Assembly: GCA_964427155.1 (NCBI GenBank)
Contig: CAYRSC010000016.1
Location: 117,139 to 181,138 of the forward strand
Direction of reading: 5' to 3'
DNA length: 64,000 nucleotides
Origin: Desulfothermus sp964427155
GTDB taxonomy: Bacteria; Desulfobacterota; Desulfovibrionia; Desulfovibrionales; Desulfothermaceae
The notes under the pieces are model-generated. The model saw only the letters and a list, made by a program, of their open reading frames with translations. It searched no databases and was not told the origin of the DNA. The translations under genes and the position numbers were made by a program. Positions 1 to 6,938 of the stretch are shown here, piece after piece. Position 1 is the stretch's first letter. The number at the start of each line of letters is the position of its first letter.

Positions 1-1
1 C

Positions 2-328
2 AAATTAAATGCCTCCCTCCTGGGATATGGTCCTGTCTTTTGTAAATTTACAGGCCATAGGGGAAAGATAGGTGCTAATGATGCCACTGCAGAATATATT
101 GCATTTTTGAGGGCATTGTTAAATGGAAAAGACATACCATGGCAGATGGCAGAGCTTGGGAAGGTGGATGAGGGAGGTGGAGGTACCGTGGCAAAATTTT
201 TAGCTAGATATGGGATGGATGTGGTGGACCTCGGTCCCCCTGTGCTTGGAATGCATAGTCCTTTTGAGGTGAGTAGTAAGGTGGACCTGTATGCTACTTA
301 TCTCAGTTATGTGGAATTTTTACGCTAG
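2..328 (+). CDS. M18 family aminopeptidase, C-terminal fragment
   Basis: The reading frame is open from base 2 to the TAG at 326-328, so this is the last 108 codons of a gene that starts outside the window. The tail contains GANDATAEYIAFLRALL, KVDEGGGGTVAKFLARYGMD and LGMHSPFEVSSKVDLYATY, the conserved end of M18 (aminopeptidase I/LAP4) zinc metallopeptidases, where the DEGGGGT loop and the MHSP(F/W)E histidine belong to the di-zinc active site. These enzymes are cytoplasmic dodecameric peptidases that remove N-terminal, often acidic, residues from peptides. No signal for secretion can be judged because the N-terminus is missing. The internal TTG at 107 is not a real start. The diguanylate cyclase gene begins 21 bases downstream on the same strand. 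Confidence 0.88.
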   Translation, partial: KLNASLLGYGPVFCKFTGHRGKIGANDATAEYIAFLRALLNGKDIPWQMAELGKVDEGGGGTVAKFLARYGMDVVDLGPPVLGMHSPFEVSSKVDLYATYLSYVEFLR

Positions 329-349
329 TAAATTGGGCAGGAGAATTTT

Positions 350-1423
350 ATGCTGGATGTAAAACAAGAGTGTATTTCCCATGAAGTAGGAGATTTTTTT
401 ATGGAAACCAGAGAACAAACCATTGAAGAGGTCATAGCGGTACTGAAAAAGATAGGCGTACCCGATGACTTGAGATGGCAGACCCTTATACTGTACTTGC
501 GATATATAAAGGAATACAAATACTTATCTCCTTCTCAAAAAGAAAAGATACAAAAGCTCCTTATAGGAGTTATAAAGAGAAAAAAATTTGATGAAGATGA
601 ATATAATAAGGTGATGAAGGAATTAGAAAATATATTTTTTCAGCCGTATAAAGAGAAATTGAAAGAATCCGTTAAAGAGACAAGTGAACTTTTGAAAAAA
701 TTTGCAGAAATGAGTGAATTAAGAAAAAAACATGTAGAGAGCTTAGAACAGACTACTATTGAAATTATAGAAAAGACAGATGATATATCCCTTTCAATAG
801 AAAAGATAAGAGAAGCTTTTAGGACAGTTGTACAGCTTATTGAAGAGGATATTAACAAACTATATAATGAAGTCAAACTTGATAGTTTGACCTCATTATA
901 TAATAGAAAATTTCTGGATATATATTTGAATAAAATTGTTCATAAATGCGTTAAACATAATATTCCTTATTCCCTTGTTATGTTTGATATATATTTTTTT
1001 AAACACATAAATGATAAATATGGACATAGAATTGGAGATCAAGCTCTTATAAAGATTGCGAGGATTATAAATACGGAGGGCGAGAAATTTTTAAAGGAGA
1101 AGGGCAGGGGAAATTTCTTTGCCGCAAGATATGGGGGAGAAGAGTTTTGTGTGGTCCTGGAGGGCTTTGGGGGAAAAGATGCAAAGGAATTTGCAGAACG
1201 GGTCAGAAAGACAGTAGAGAGGTATAACTTTGTGATCAGGGATATAGATGGAAAGATAGTGGAGAGTGGTATCAAAATTACTATAAGTGCAGGTGTTTGC
1301 TGTGTAAGGGACTTTAACAACAGGGTGGATGGGCTATTCCTCATTGAGATGGCAGACAGGGCCCTGTATATGGCGAAGAACTCAGGTCGTAACAAGGTGG
1401 TACTCTATAGTGAGACCCTCTAG
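350..1423 (+). CDS. GGDEF diguanylate cyclase with helical N-terminal region
   Basis: The C-terminal half (about residues 175-355) is a GGDEF domain: LDSLTSLYNRKFLD opens it, FDIYFFKHINDKYGH carries the metal-binding region, and the active loop is RYGGEEF (residues 260-266). It should make cyclic di-GMP from two GTP. Just upstream of the loop the product-inhibition I-site RxxD is not intact: R253 is present but the aspartate position is F256, so feedback inhibition may be lost. Residues 1-170 are charged and helical, probably coiled coil, with no membrane span, so the protein is cytoplasmic and any input is unrecognised. Two ATG starts have good ribosome sites, 350 (GGAG) and 401 (AGGAG); I chose the longer. 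The next gene overlaps its 3' end. Confidence 0.85.
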   Translation: MLDVKQECISHEVGDFFMETREQTIEEVIAVLKKIGVPDDLRWQTLILYLRYIKEYKYLSPSQKEKIQKLLIGVIKRKKFDEDEYNKVMKELENIFFQPYKEKLKESVKETSELLKKFAEMSELRKKHVESLEQTTIEIIEKTDDISLSIEKIREAFRTVVQLIEEDINKLYNEVKLDSLTSLYNRKFLDIYLNKIVHKCVKHNIPYSLVMFDIYFFKHINDKYGHRIGDQALIKIARIINTEGEKFLKEKGRGNFFAARYGGEEFCVVLEGFGGKDAKEFAERVRKTVERYNFVIRDIDGKIVESGIKITISAGVCCVRDFNNRVDGLFLIEMADRALYMAKNSGRNKVVLYSETL

Positions 1424-2396
1424 TCTCAGTAGGGAACTAATCTTTATATCTCCCCACCTTATAGATTGTTCAGGAAAGTGGCTCTTTTGGAGATCCACCC
1501 CCTCATCAGGGACCTTCTCTCTGGCAGAGAGGGGTCTCCTTCCGCCGGTGCTGGTGAGTGAGTCCAGGGAAGATAGGGGATATGTCCTGGTATGGGGAAT
1601 CCATATTGTGGAGTCCTATAGGGAAAAGGGCAGGAATGTTCCCTCTCTGGTGGGAGAGTTCTCTTCCTTTGAGAAGGCACTTATAAACATTGCAATGGAT
1701 GCCCCCTATGGAGCAGGGGCCCCTTTATTTCTTCGGTGCGTTCGTTTTTTTTACAGACTGGATGAAAATGGGGTGGAGGAGATGTCCTCCCATGCCCTGG
1801 GAGGGCTCTTATCCTCTAGGGAGATTGGGGGACTTGTAAAGTGGGTAAGGAATCTTTCTCCATCCTGGGATATCCTGTGTGAGAAGGGACATTTAGTCCT
1901 GGATTGTGTGGACCTGCTTGGGCGTTTTTCTCAAGAGGACCGTGAGTGGATCTTTCCATTTTTTGCCTCCCTGAGGTGGGGGAAAAATAAGTCCCTGGAA
2001 TTTTTGAGGCTTCTATTTGAGATAAGCAGACGTCACCTATCTCCTGTAAGAGAGGTGTGTGAAGGGCTAAGGGGGATCCTGGAGATGGACCTATCTCCCA
2101 ATGACAGGATTCACAGGATACTAAGTAGGTTAAGGGAGATGAGATATCCCCATCTCTACCCATTCAGACGGGAGCTCGGGAGGTGGATGGAAGAGATGCG
2201 TCCTGTTAAGCACTGGAGATGGAAGACCTCCTCTGGATTTGAGACCAACTCTTTTTCCCTGGAGGTAAAGCTGGGTCCTTCATATACCCTGGAGCAATTT
2301 AACAGGGACCTCTCTTCCATCCAGGATAGGTGGAAGAGTTTTTACAAGTGGTATTGCTCTGTATTAAAGGGTACAGATAAAGCCAATGAAGATTAA
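1410..2396 (+). CDS. divergent ParB-like protein paired with radical SAM gene
   Basis: The protein has the shape of a ParB/Spo0J N-terminal domain. A SAERGLLPPVLVS segment resembles the box I region (ParB: SI-E-GLLQPI-V), then YVLVWGIHIVESYREKG stands where ParB has its GERR box, followed by VPSLVG and a long helical C-terminal part ending in a beta-rich segment. The arginines of the GERR box, needed for CTP binding and hydrolysis in true ParB, are absent, so nucleotide binding is doubtful. The frame is open further upstream, but translation there would be antisense to no signal; I chose GTG 1410, nine bases after AAGGTGG. It overlaps the diguanylate cyclase by 14 bases and the radical SAM gene by 11, so the two downstream proteins are probably translationally coupled partners. 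Function unknown. Confidence 0.6.
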   Translation: MRPSSLSRELIFISPHLIDCSGKWLFWRSTPSSGTFSLAERGLLPPVLVSESREDRGYVLVWGIHIVESYREKGRNVPSLVGEFSSFEKALINIAMDAPYGAGAPLFLRCVRFFYRLDENGVEEMSSHALGGLLSSREIGGLVKWVRNLSPSWDILCEKGHLVLDCVDLLGRFSQEDREWIFPFFASLRWGKNKSLEFLRLLFEISRRHLSPVREVCEGLRGILEMDLSPNDRIHRILSRLREMRYPHLYPFRRELGRWMEEMRPVKHWRWKTSSGFETNSFSLEVKLGPSYTLEQFNRDLSSIQDRWKSFYKWYCSVLKGTDKANED

Positions 2397-3459
2397 AAGG
2401 CTCGTTATAGAAGAGGAGGTAAAGGATTCTCCAGTTGTATCCCATGCCCTTGATGTATTATCCTCTGGTGGGGTGGAAATAAGATATGTCTCTTCTCTTC
2501 CCTCTTCCCTTGTTTCCTTAGATAATGGTCTCTATCTTTTAAAATACCGGGGAAAATTCTTTAAGAATTGCCCTGGTACCATGTTTTACAACTGCTGTGG
2601 TTACAAGATAATCCATATTGGAGAAAACTGTCCTCTAAGGTGTTCCTATTGTATCTTAAAGGCGTATTTTCGTCACAACTCCCTGGTGGTGTGGGCAAAC
2701 ATCTGGGACCTGTTTGAAGAGCTCTCCAGGATATTTGCCTCAAATAGGGGAATCAAGTTCAGATGTGGTACTGGAGAATTTACAGATTCTCTGGCCCTGG
2801 AGTGGCTTACGTCTTATAGCTCCTATCTTATTGAATTTTTAAGTGACCATCCAAATGTATGTTTAGAATTAAAGTCAAAGGTGGTGGACCTCTCGTGGGT
2901 TGAAAAGGTAAAATCTCCTGGTCAGGTACTCCCTGCATGGTCTGTAAACTCCGTGGATATTGTCGCCACTGAGGAGAAGGGTGCATCTTCTCTGGAGAAG
3001 CGGCTTCAGGGAGCAAGGAGGTGTGCAGAGATGGGCTTCAGGGTGTGCCTGCACTTTGACCCTGTTATTTTTTATCCTGGCTGGGAAAAGGGATATAGCA
3101 GGACCCTGGAGATGATATTTGACTATCTCAGACCCCCTGATATTGCTTACCTGAGTATAGGTTCCTTTAGGGGAATGGAGGAACTTTTTGAGTACATAGA
3201 GGAGAACTGGCCTGAGAGTAACTATATCTATTGGGGGGAATTTATTAGGGGAATGGATGGAAAGAGGCGATTATTTAGACCCCTGCGGATAGAGCAGTTT
3301 CGTTTCCTGGTGGATAGGCTCAAGAGGTGGGGACTTAGGAGGGGAATATATTTTTGCATGGAATCCGATGAGGTATGGAGGGCCGTTATGGGATATACCC
3401 CTTCTGAGATAGGCGGCCTTTCCTCTTATTTGAAGGAGATTGTATTTGGAGGGGAATAG
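2386..3459 (+). CDS. spore photoproduct lyase-like radical SAM protein
   Basis: The 4Fe-4S/SAM motif is CPLRCSYC (C82, C86, C89), the CX3CX2C spacing typical of radical SAM enzymes, followed by ILKAYF, and the overall pattern (GTGEFTDSLALEW near residue 127, LELKSKV, AWSVNS, LHFDPV) matches the spore photoproduct lyase (SPL) family. Classical SPL repairs the 5-thyminyl-5,6-dihydrothymine lesion in spore DNA; many non-sporulating bacteria have SPL-like genes of unknown role, and nothing here suggests sporulation. The ATG at 2386 lies inside the end of the ParB-like gene, so coupling is likely. A DNA-related radical SAM next to a ParB-fold protein suggests work on a nucleic acid, but that is inference. 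Confidence 0.75.
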   Translation: MKIKRLVIEEEVKDSPVVSHALDVLSSGGVEIRYVSSLPSSLVSLDNGLYLLKYRGKFFKNCPGTMFYNCCGYKIIHIGENCPLRCSYCILKAYFRHNSLVVWANIWDLFEELSRIFASNRGIKFRCGTGEFTDSLALEWLTSYSSYLIEFLSDHPNVCLELKSKVVDLSWVEKVKSPGQVLPAWSVNSVDIVATEEKGASSLEKRLQGARRCAEMGFRVCLHFDPVIFYPGWEKGYSRTLEMIFDYLRPPDIAYLSIGSFRGMEELFEYIEENWPESNYIYWGEFIRGMDGKRRLFRPLRIEQFRFLVDRLKRWGLRRGIYFCMESDEVWRAVMGYTPSEIGGLSSYLKEIVFGGE

Positions 3460-3497
3460 TTGTAGGGGGAGCTCATATATAAAGGCAGGTGGTTTTT

Positions 3498-4766
3498 ATG
3501 AGGGATAAGGAGTTTATTGATCTTCTCATCCATATAACTGAGGCCATCTCCCAGGGAGATTATAACAGGGCCCAGGAGCTTTTTGAGCTTACCAAGGAGG
3601 GGGAATATCCCCCAGAGATTAGCTCCCTGGCAGAGTCCTTTGGGATGATGCTGGTAAAGATAGAGGCGCGGGAGTTCCATCTCAAGGAGACCATAAAGGA
3701 ATTACAGAGGACAAAGGCGGAACTGGAAGTGGCCCGTCAGAGACTGGCCCTGGAGAATAAAGGACTCAGGCAGAGTCTCAGGGGGAGGTTTTCTCCCAAG
3801 AGGATAATTGGCCAAAGTAGAAAGATGCAGGAGATAATTGAGCAGACAGAGAGACTGGCGGACCTGCCTGTAAATGTGCTTATCACTGGAGAGACTGGTA
3901 CAGGAAAGGAACTAATAGCCAAGACCCTACACTACAATGGGATTAGAAAAGATGGACCCTTTGTGGCCATAAATTGTAGTGCAATACCTGACTCCCTTTT
4001 TGAGAGTGAACTTTTTGGTATAGAAAAGGGAGTGGCCACGGGGGTGGGAAAACGGATTGGCCGAATAGAACAGGCCCATGGGGGCACCCTGTTTCTGGAT
4101 GAGATAGGGGATATGCCTCTCTCCTCCCAGGCAAAGATCCTCAGGGTCCTGGAGGAAGGAGAGGTGCTAAGGGTGGGAGGAAAGAGCCCTGTGTCAGTGG
4201 ATATAAGGATAGTTGCGGCAACCAACAGGGACCTGCGCAGGGAGATAGAACAGAGGAGGTTTAGAGAAGACCTCTATTTCAGGATAAAGGTGGTAAACAT
4301 CCACCTTCCTCCTCTAAGAGAGCGGGTAGAGGATATCCCCATTTTGTTAAATAATTTTCTGCGGATATATTCCCATAAATTTGGAAGAGGGGGGATGAAG
4401 TTTTCCACTGAGGCCATGAATTGTCTTAAGAAGTACCCCTGGCCTGGAAATGTAAGGGAACTGGAAAATGAGGTAGAGAGACTGGTGGCCCTTGCCCCTT
4501 ATTCCGTGATAAGGATAGAAGACCTATCCCAGGAGATCCTCTCCTCCTGTGGGAAGATGAGCACAGGAGAGGGGGATGAGGTGCAGATGCACTCCCTGGA
4601 AGGGGTGTTAAACCTCCAGGAGATGGAACAGTTGTTGATAAAAAAGGCCCTTGAACGTACCAACAACAATAAGTCTCAGGCGGCTCGTCTCCTTGGGATA
4701 AGTAGGGAAGGTCTTAGAAAAAAAATGGCCCGATATGGCCTTGTGATAAGGACTCTATCAAAATAA
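3498..4766 (+). CDS. sigma-54-dependent activator with GVATGV loop
   Basis: An AAA+ enhancer-binding protein. Residues 1-90 are a helical, coiled-coil-prone region with no recognisable receiver, PAS or GAF domain. The AAA+ domain follows with Walker A GETGTGKE, Walker B GGTLFLDEIGD, sensor AATNRDL and arginine finger LPPLRER. The loop that normally reads GAFTGA and touches sigma-54 reads GVATGV. The C-terminus (NNNKSQAARLLGISREGLRKKM) is a Fis-type helix-turn-helix. It should remodel sigma-54 RNA polymerase at promoters upstream of bound enhancers. The ATG at 3498 sits behind AGGCAGGTGG; an upstream in-frame GTG at 3489 lies inside that ribosome site and was rejected. No -24/-12 promoter was found nearby, so targets are probably elsewhere. 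Confidence 0.88.
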   Translation: MRDKEFIDLLIHITEAISQGDYNRAQELFELTKEGEYPPEISSLAESFGMMLVKIEAREFHLKETIKELQRTKAELEVARQRLALENKGLRQSLRGRFSPKRIIGQSRKMQEIIEQTERLADLPVNVLITGETGTGKELIAKTLHYNGIRKDGPFVAINCSAIPDSLFESELFGIEKGVATGVGKRIGRIEQAHGGTLFLDEIGDMPLSSQAKILRVLEEGEVLRVGGKSPVSVDIRIVAATNRDLRREIEQRRFREDLYFRIKVVNIHLPPLRERVEDIPILLNNFLRIYSHKFGRGGMKFSTEAMNCLKKYPWPGNVRELENEVERLVALAPYSVIRIEDLSQEILSSCGKMSTGEGDEVQMHSLEGVLNLQEMEQLLIKKALERTNNNKSQAARLLGISREGLRKKMARYGLVIRTLSK

Positions 4767-4836
4767 CTCAAGGATTAAATTAAGGATAGGAGGGAGGGAA
4801 AATATCCCTGTGGGGAGGCTTATGGGACAAAAAAAA

Positions 4837-4911
4837 CGGAGCCGACGAGACTCGAACTCGCGACCTCCGGCGTGACAGGCCGGCGTTCTAACCAAACTGA
4901 ACTACGGCTCC
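4837..4911 (-). tRNA. tRNA-Asp (GTC anticodon)
   Basis: Read on the minus strand the gene starts GGAGCCG at 4911 and ends CGGCTCC plus discriminator G at 4837. A 5-bp anticodon stem CCGGC/GCCGG encloses the loop CTGTCAC, giving anticodon GTC, and the T arm carries GTTCGAGTC. CCA is not encoded. A run of eight T follows directly, which could serve as the release site of the transcript. It lies 7 bases after tRNA-Val and is presumably co-transcribed with it. Confidence 0.95.
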
Positions 4912-4918
4912 GTTTTCA

Positions 4919-4991
4919 TGGGCGGAACAGGGCTCGAACCTGTGACCCCCGGCTTGTAAGGCCGATGCTCTCCCATCTGAGCTATCCGCCC
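4919..4991 (-). tRNA. tRNA-Val (TAC anticodon)
   Basis: On the minus strand it runs from GGGCGGA at 4991 to TCCGCCC plus discriminator A at 4919. The anticodon arm is CGGC-CTTACAA-GCCG, giving anticodon TAC, and the T loop contains GGTTCGAGCC. CCA is not encoded. It is the first gene of a Val-Asp pair. Confidence 0.95.
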
Positions 4992-5005
4992 CAAGGTGAA
5001 AAGTA

Positions 5006-5034
5006 CCTATATACATCTTCTCTTTATTTGTCAA
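5006..5034 (-). promoter_or_regulatory. sigma-70-type promoter for the tRNA pair
   Basis: On the minus strand TTGACA (5029-5034) is separated by 17 bases from TATAGG (5006-5011), placing the start of transcription just before tRNA-Val. The palindromic TGTGGCCCACA of the 16-bp repeat lies a few bases upstream of the -35 box. Confidence 0.6.
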
Positions 5035-5043
5035 CATTTTTTG

Positions 5044-5059
5044 TTTGTGGCCCACATCC
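5044..5059 (+). repeat. 16-bp inverted repeat flanking cbpAB, distal copy
   Basis: TTTGTGGCCCACATCC is present here and exactly inverted at 6585-6600. The core TGTGG-C-CCACA is itself palindromic. This copy sits between the end of cbpB and the tRNA promoter. Confidence 0.85.
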
Positions 5060-5071
5060 TAATTCTATTTT

Positions 5072-6448
5072 TTAGGCTGATTGATACTCATATGAGACTT
5101 GGGTTTCTTCATCCCATCCATCCCACATATAAGCATCTTCCCTTTTAAGGGCAATGCACTTAAAGGCATATCTGATAAGTCCCTGGTAGAACTCGCAAAA
5201 TGGTGCAGGGGTATTTAGGTCCCCATTCAACATATATACCTCTGCTGGACAGGGGGCCCCGCAGAAGTGCCTTATTGCACAGTCCCTGCAGGGTATAATA
5301 TCCTCTACCTTGCGGGATGTAACCTTTTGTATTGGCTCGCTCTTTAATATCCTGGAGAGGGGAGTCTCTCGTATATTCCCTGCCTTGAATTCAGGTATCC
5401 CGATAAATTCACTGCAGGGATATACATCAAAGGTGGCCGCGAGGGCAAAAAAACACCTCCCTCCTCCACAGGGGGATATATCGCACATGAGCCTTCTACC
5501 AGTGGGACCAAGTATCCCAGCCATTATATTGGCAAAATTGGCCACCACCACCTTTCTCTGACTCTGTTCATAAAGCTGGTAGCTGTAATCCAGGGCCTGG
5601 GTCATAGCCTTTAAAAAGACCCCATCATCTGGTTTTGCCCGCCTTCCCCCTTCCTGGGTACATCTCACTGGATTTAACATGATAACAGGCACATGTAGCT
5701 GGTGATAGAATCCAATTAGCTCTCTCAGTACGTGGACATTCTCCTTTGTCACCGTGGTGATCACATTATAGGCAGGATAATCCTCCAGGGTCTCTATGAC
5801 CTCTAAGACCTTTTTAAAACCGCCTTTTCCACTCCAGCTCTTTCTGGTCCTGTTGGCTATTTCTTCCACTGGACCATCCAGAGAGATACCCAATCCCACC
5901 TGGTGCTTTTTTATAAAATCCAGGTCCTCAGGGGTGAGGAGGGTGGCATTGGTCTGGATGCCAAAGAGGAATCTCCCATGAAACCGCTCTATGCCCTCAA
6001 ATACTGCCTCTTTTGCCATCATGGGTTCTGAGCCGTGGAAGATCACCTGCGGAGTTGCTCCTTCTCCCAGTACCTCATGAAAGAAGTCCAGGAGTATCCC
6101 CAGGGCCTCACATACCTCCCCAGGTGTCATGGAGATCCCATTTTTTCTTATTTCCCTGGGAAGATAACAATAGGTACAATCAAAATTACACCTTTCAGTG
6201 GGATTAAAGTATACCGCAGAAGGGGGGAGTTTGAACCTCAGGGTCTCCATTTCACGGGCAAATTCCTCCCTGTGGGATTCAAATTCCTTTAATAGACTAT
6301 CTTCCAGGAGGGAGGGGATCCTGTGGGCATCTACTATTGCCCAGAATCCAGTATCCCCCTCCACCACCGCAACCTTATCTTCCACCCCTATCCCCAGGAT
6401 AGAGAACCGGGGCCCCTCTCCTGTGTTCACATACCCTAGTGTTTCCAT
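5072..6448 (-). CDS. cbpB: peptide-modifying radical SAM/SPASM enzyme CbpB
   Basis: A 458-residue radical SAM protein with CNFDCTYC (C87, C91, C94) binding the catalytic 4Fe-4S cluster, FHGSEPMM and GISLDGP motifs of the barrel, and a cysteine-rich C-terminal SPASM region (CDISPCGGGRC near residue 320, then CRDCAIRHFCGAPCP and a last Cys in PAPFCEFY) for auxiliary clusters. This is the layout of RiPP-maturing enzymes such as sactipeptide and AnSME-type proteins. The ATG at 6446-6448 abuts the stop of the 37-codon gene cbpA with no gap, the usual precursor/enzyme arrangement. From memory, the pair matches the CbpA/CbpB family (cobalamin-riboswitch-linked peptide); the exact modification is unknown to me. 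Transcribed from the riboswitch leader upstream. A 16-bp repeat lies 12 bases beyond its stop. Confidence 0.85.
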   Translation of the reverse strand: METLGYVNTGEGPRFSILGIGVEDKVAVVEGDTGFWAIVDAHRIPSLLEDSLLKEFESHREEFAREMETLRFKLPPSAVYFNPTERCNFDCTYCYLPREIRKNGISMTPGEVCEALGILLDFFHEVLGEGATPQVIFHGSEPMMAKEAVFEGIERFHGRFLFGIQTNATLLTPEDLDFIKKHQVGLGISLDGPVEEIANRTRKSWSGKGGFKKVLEVIETLEDYPAYNVITTVTKENVHVLRELIGFYHQLHVPVIMLNPVRCTQEGGRRAKPDDGVFLKAMTQALDYSYQLYEQSQRKVVVANFANIMAGILGPTGRRLMCDISPCGGGRCFFALAATFDVYPCSEFIGIPEFKAGNIRETPLSRILKSEPIQKVTSRKVEDIIPCRDCAIRHFCGAPCPAEVYMLNGDLNTPAPFCEFYQGLIRYAFKCIALKREDAYMWDGWDEETQVSYEYQSA

Positions 6449-6562
6449 TTACCTGCTCTGCTTTTTCTTTGTCTTAGGGGTTAAGAGGATATAGTGAGAA
6501 AGCCCTGTGTTCTTACCTGCTTGTTTACACCTGCGGCGATAAGAGATAATGGCTGTCTTCAT
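6449..6562 (-). CDS. cbpA: modified peptide precursor CbpA
   Basis: A 37-codon gene starting at the ATG complementary to 6560-6562, behind a very strong ribosome site (AAGGAGGT, spacing about 6). The peptide begins MKTAIISYRRRCKQAG, has a single cysteine (C12), a central NTGLSHYILL segment and a strongly basic end (KTKKKQSR). It ends exactly where cbpB begins, so it is translated ahead of and probably coupled to its modifying enzyme. One Cys, two Tyr, and several Ser/Thr are candidate modification sites. No leader/core cleavage site such as GG is obvious, and no transporter or protease gene is adjacent. Expression is under the cobalamin riboswitch and terminator immediately upstream. A longer frame through the riboswitch exists but the ribosome site fixes this start. 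Confidence 0.85.
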   Translation of the reverse strand: MKTAIISYRRRCKQAGKNTGLSHYILLTPKTKKKQSR

Positions 6563-6584
6563 GTTTCTACCTCCTTTTTTTTTG

Positions 6585-6600
6585 GGATGTGGGCCACAAA
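6585..6600 (-). repeat. 16-bp inverted repeat flanking cbpAB, proximal copy
   Basis: Exact reverse complement of 5044-5059. It lies in the cbpA leader between the riboswitch terminator and the ribosome binding site, so in the cbpAB transcript the 5' and 3' untranslated regions could pair over 16 bases. Confidence 0.85.
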
Positions 6601-6641
6601 TAAAAAAGGGACCCGGAAAACTCAGTTTTCCGGGTCCCTTT
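6601..6641 (-). terminator. intrinsic terminator of the cobalamin riboswitch
   Basis: On the minus strand a perfect stem begins GGGACCCGGAAAAC and closes GTTTTCCGGGTCCC around a 3-base loop (14 bp, 17 bp counting flanking A-T pairs), followed by six T. It lies between the aptamer and cbpA, so the switch most likely acts by transcription attenuation. Confidence 0.92.
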
Positions 6642-6664
6642 ACCATCAGGACACCGCAATTCCT

Positions 6665-6838
6665 TCCTCCTAACAGGTCTTCTGGCTCTCGGATCCTCAG
6701 AGACCCCGCGGCCTTCCCCCCAGGGTGCACCCTGAAAGTGACCGGATCGGTCAAGCCGACCCTACAGCGAGACCTCCTCCCCGATTACAGCGGCGGGACC
6801 GCCACGGACTTTCACCGTGTTCCGAGATGTTAGGAGGA
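6665..6838 (-). ncRNA. cobalamin (B12) riboswitch aptamer
   Basis: On the minus strand the RNA opens with TCCTCCTAACA (6828-6838) and closes with TGTTAGGAGGA (6665-6675), a perfect 11-bp P1. Inside are the conserved blocks of the cobalamin aptamer: GGTGAAAGTCC, GGCGGTCCCGCCGCTGTAA, and the B12-box-like GAGCCAGAAGACCTG just before P1 closes. A long peripheral hairpin lies between. B12 riboswitches usually switch off downstream genes when the cofactor binds; here the effector arm is the terminator at 6601-6641. The controlled genes are cbpA and cbpB rather than the usual cobalamin synthesis or transport genes. Confidence 0.93.
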
Positions 6839-6872
6839 TTAGTATCTATCTCTAAATTTTGATAGCTTTCTC

Positions 6873-6901
6873 TTTCTATTTCAGTAAGGGATTTTTGTCA
6901 A
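6873..6901 (-). promoter_or_regulatory. promoter of the riboswitch-cbpAB transcript
   Basis: On the minus strand TTGACA (6896-6901) and TAGAAA (6873-6878) are spaced by 17 bases, about 35 bases before the aptamer. A 7-bp inverted repeat GTAAGGG/CCCTTAC (6884-6890 and 6915-6921) brackets the -35 box and could be an operator. Confidence 0.55.
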
Positions 6902-6938
6902 TAAATAAAATAACCCCTTACCTACCTATATTACAGTG

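Noticed and set aside
1329..1409. Extended N-terminus of the ParB-like protein inside the GGDEF gene
   Set aside because: It overlaps coding DNA of the cyclase by 95 bases and lacks a ribosome site; GTG 1410 has one.
4872..5075. Open frame across the two tRNA genes
   Set aside because: It lies antisense to both tRNAs and has no ribosome site; the tRNA folds explain the sequence.
6549..6833. Plus-strand frame through the riboswitch and a minus-strand frame reaching 6754
   Set aside because: Both run through the B12 aptamer and terminator; the strong ribosome site at 6562 fixes the short cbpA gene instead.
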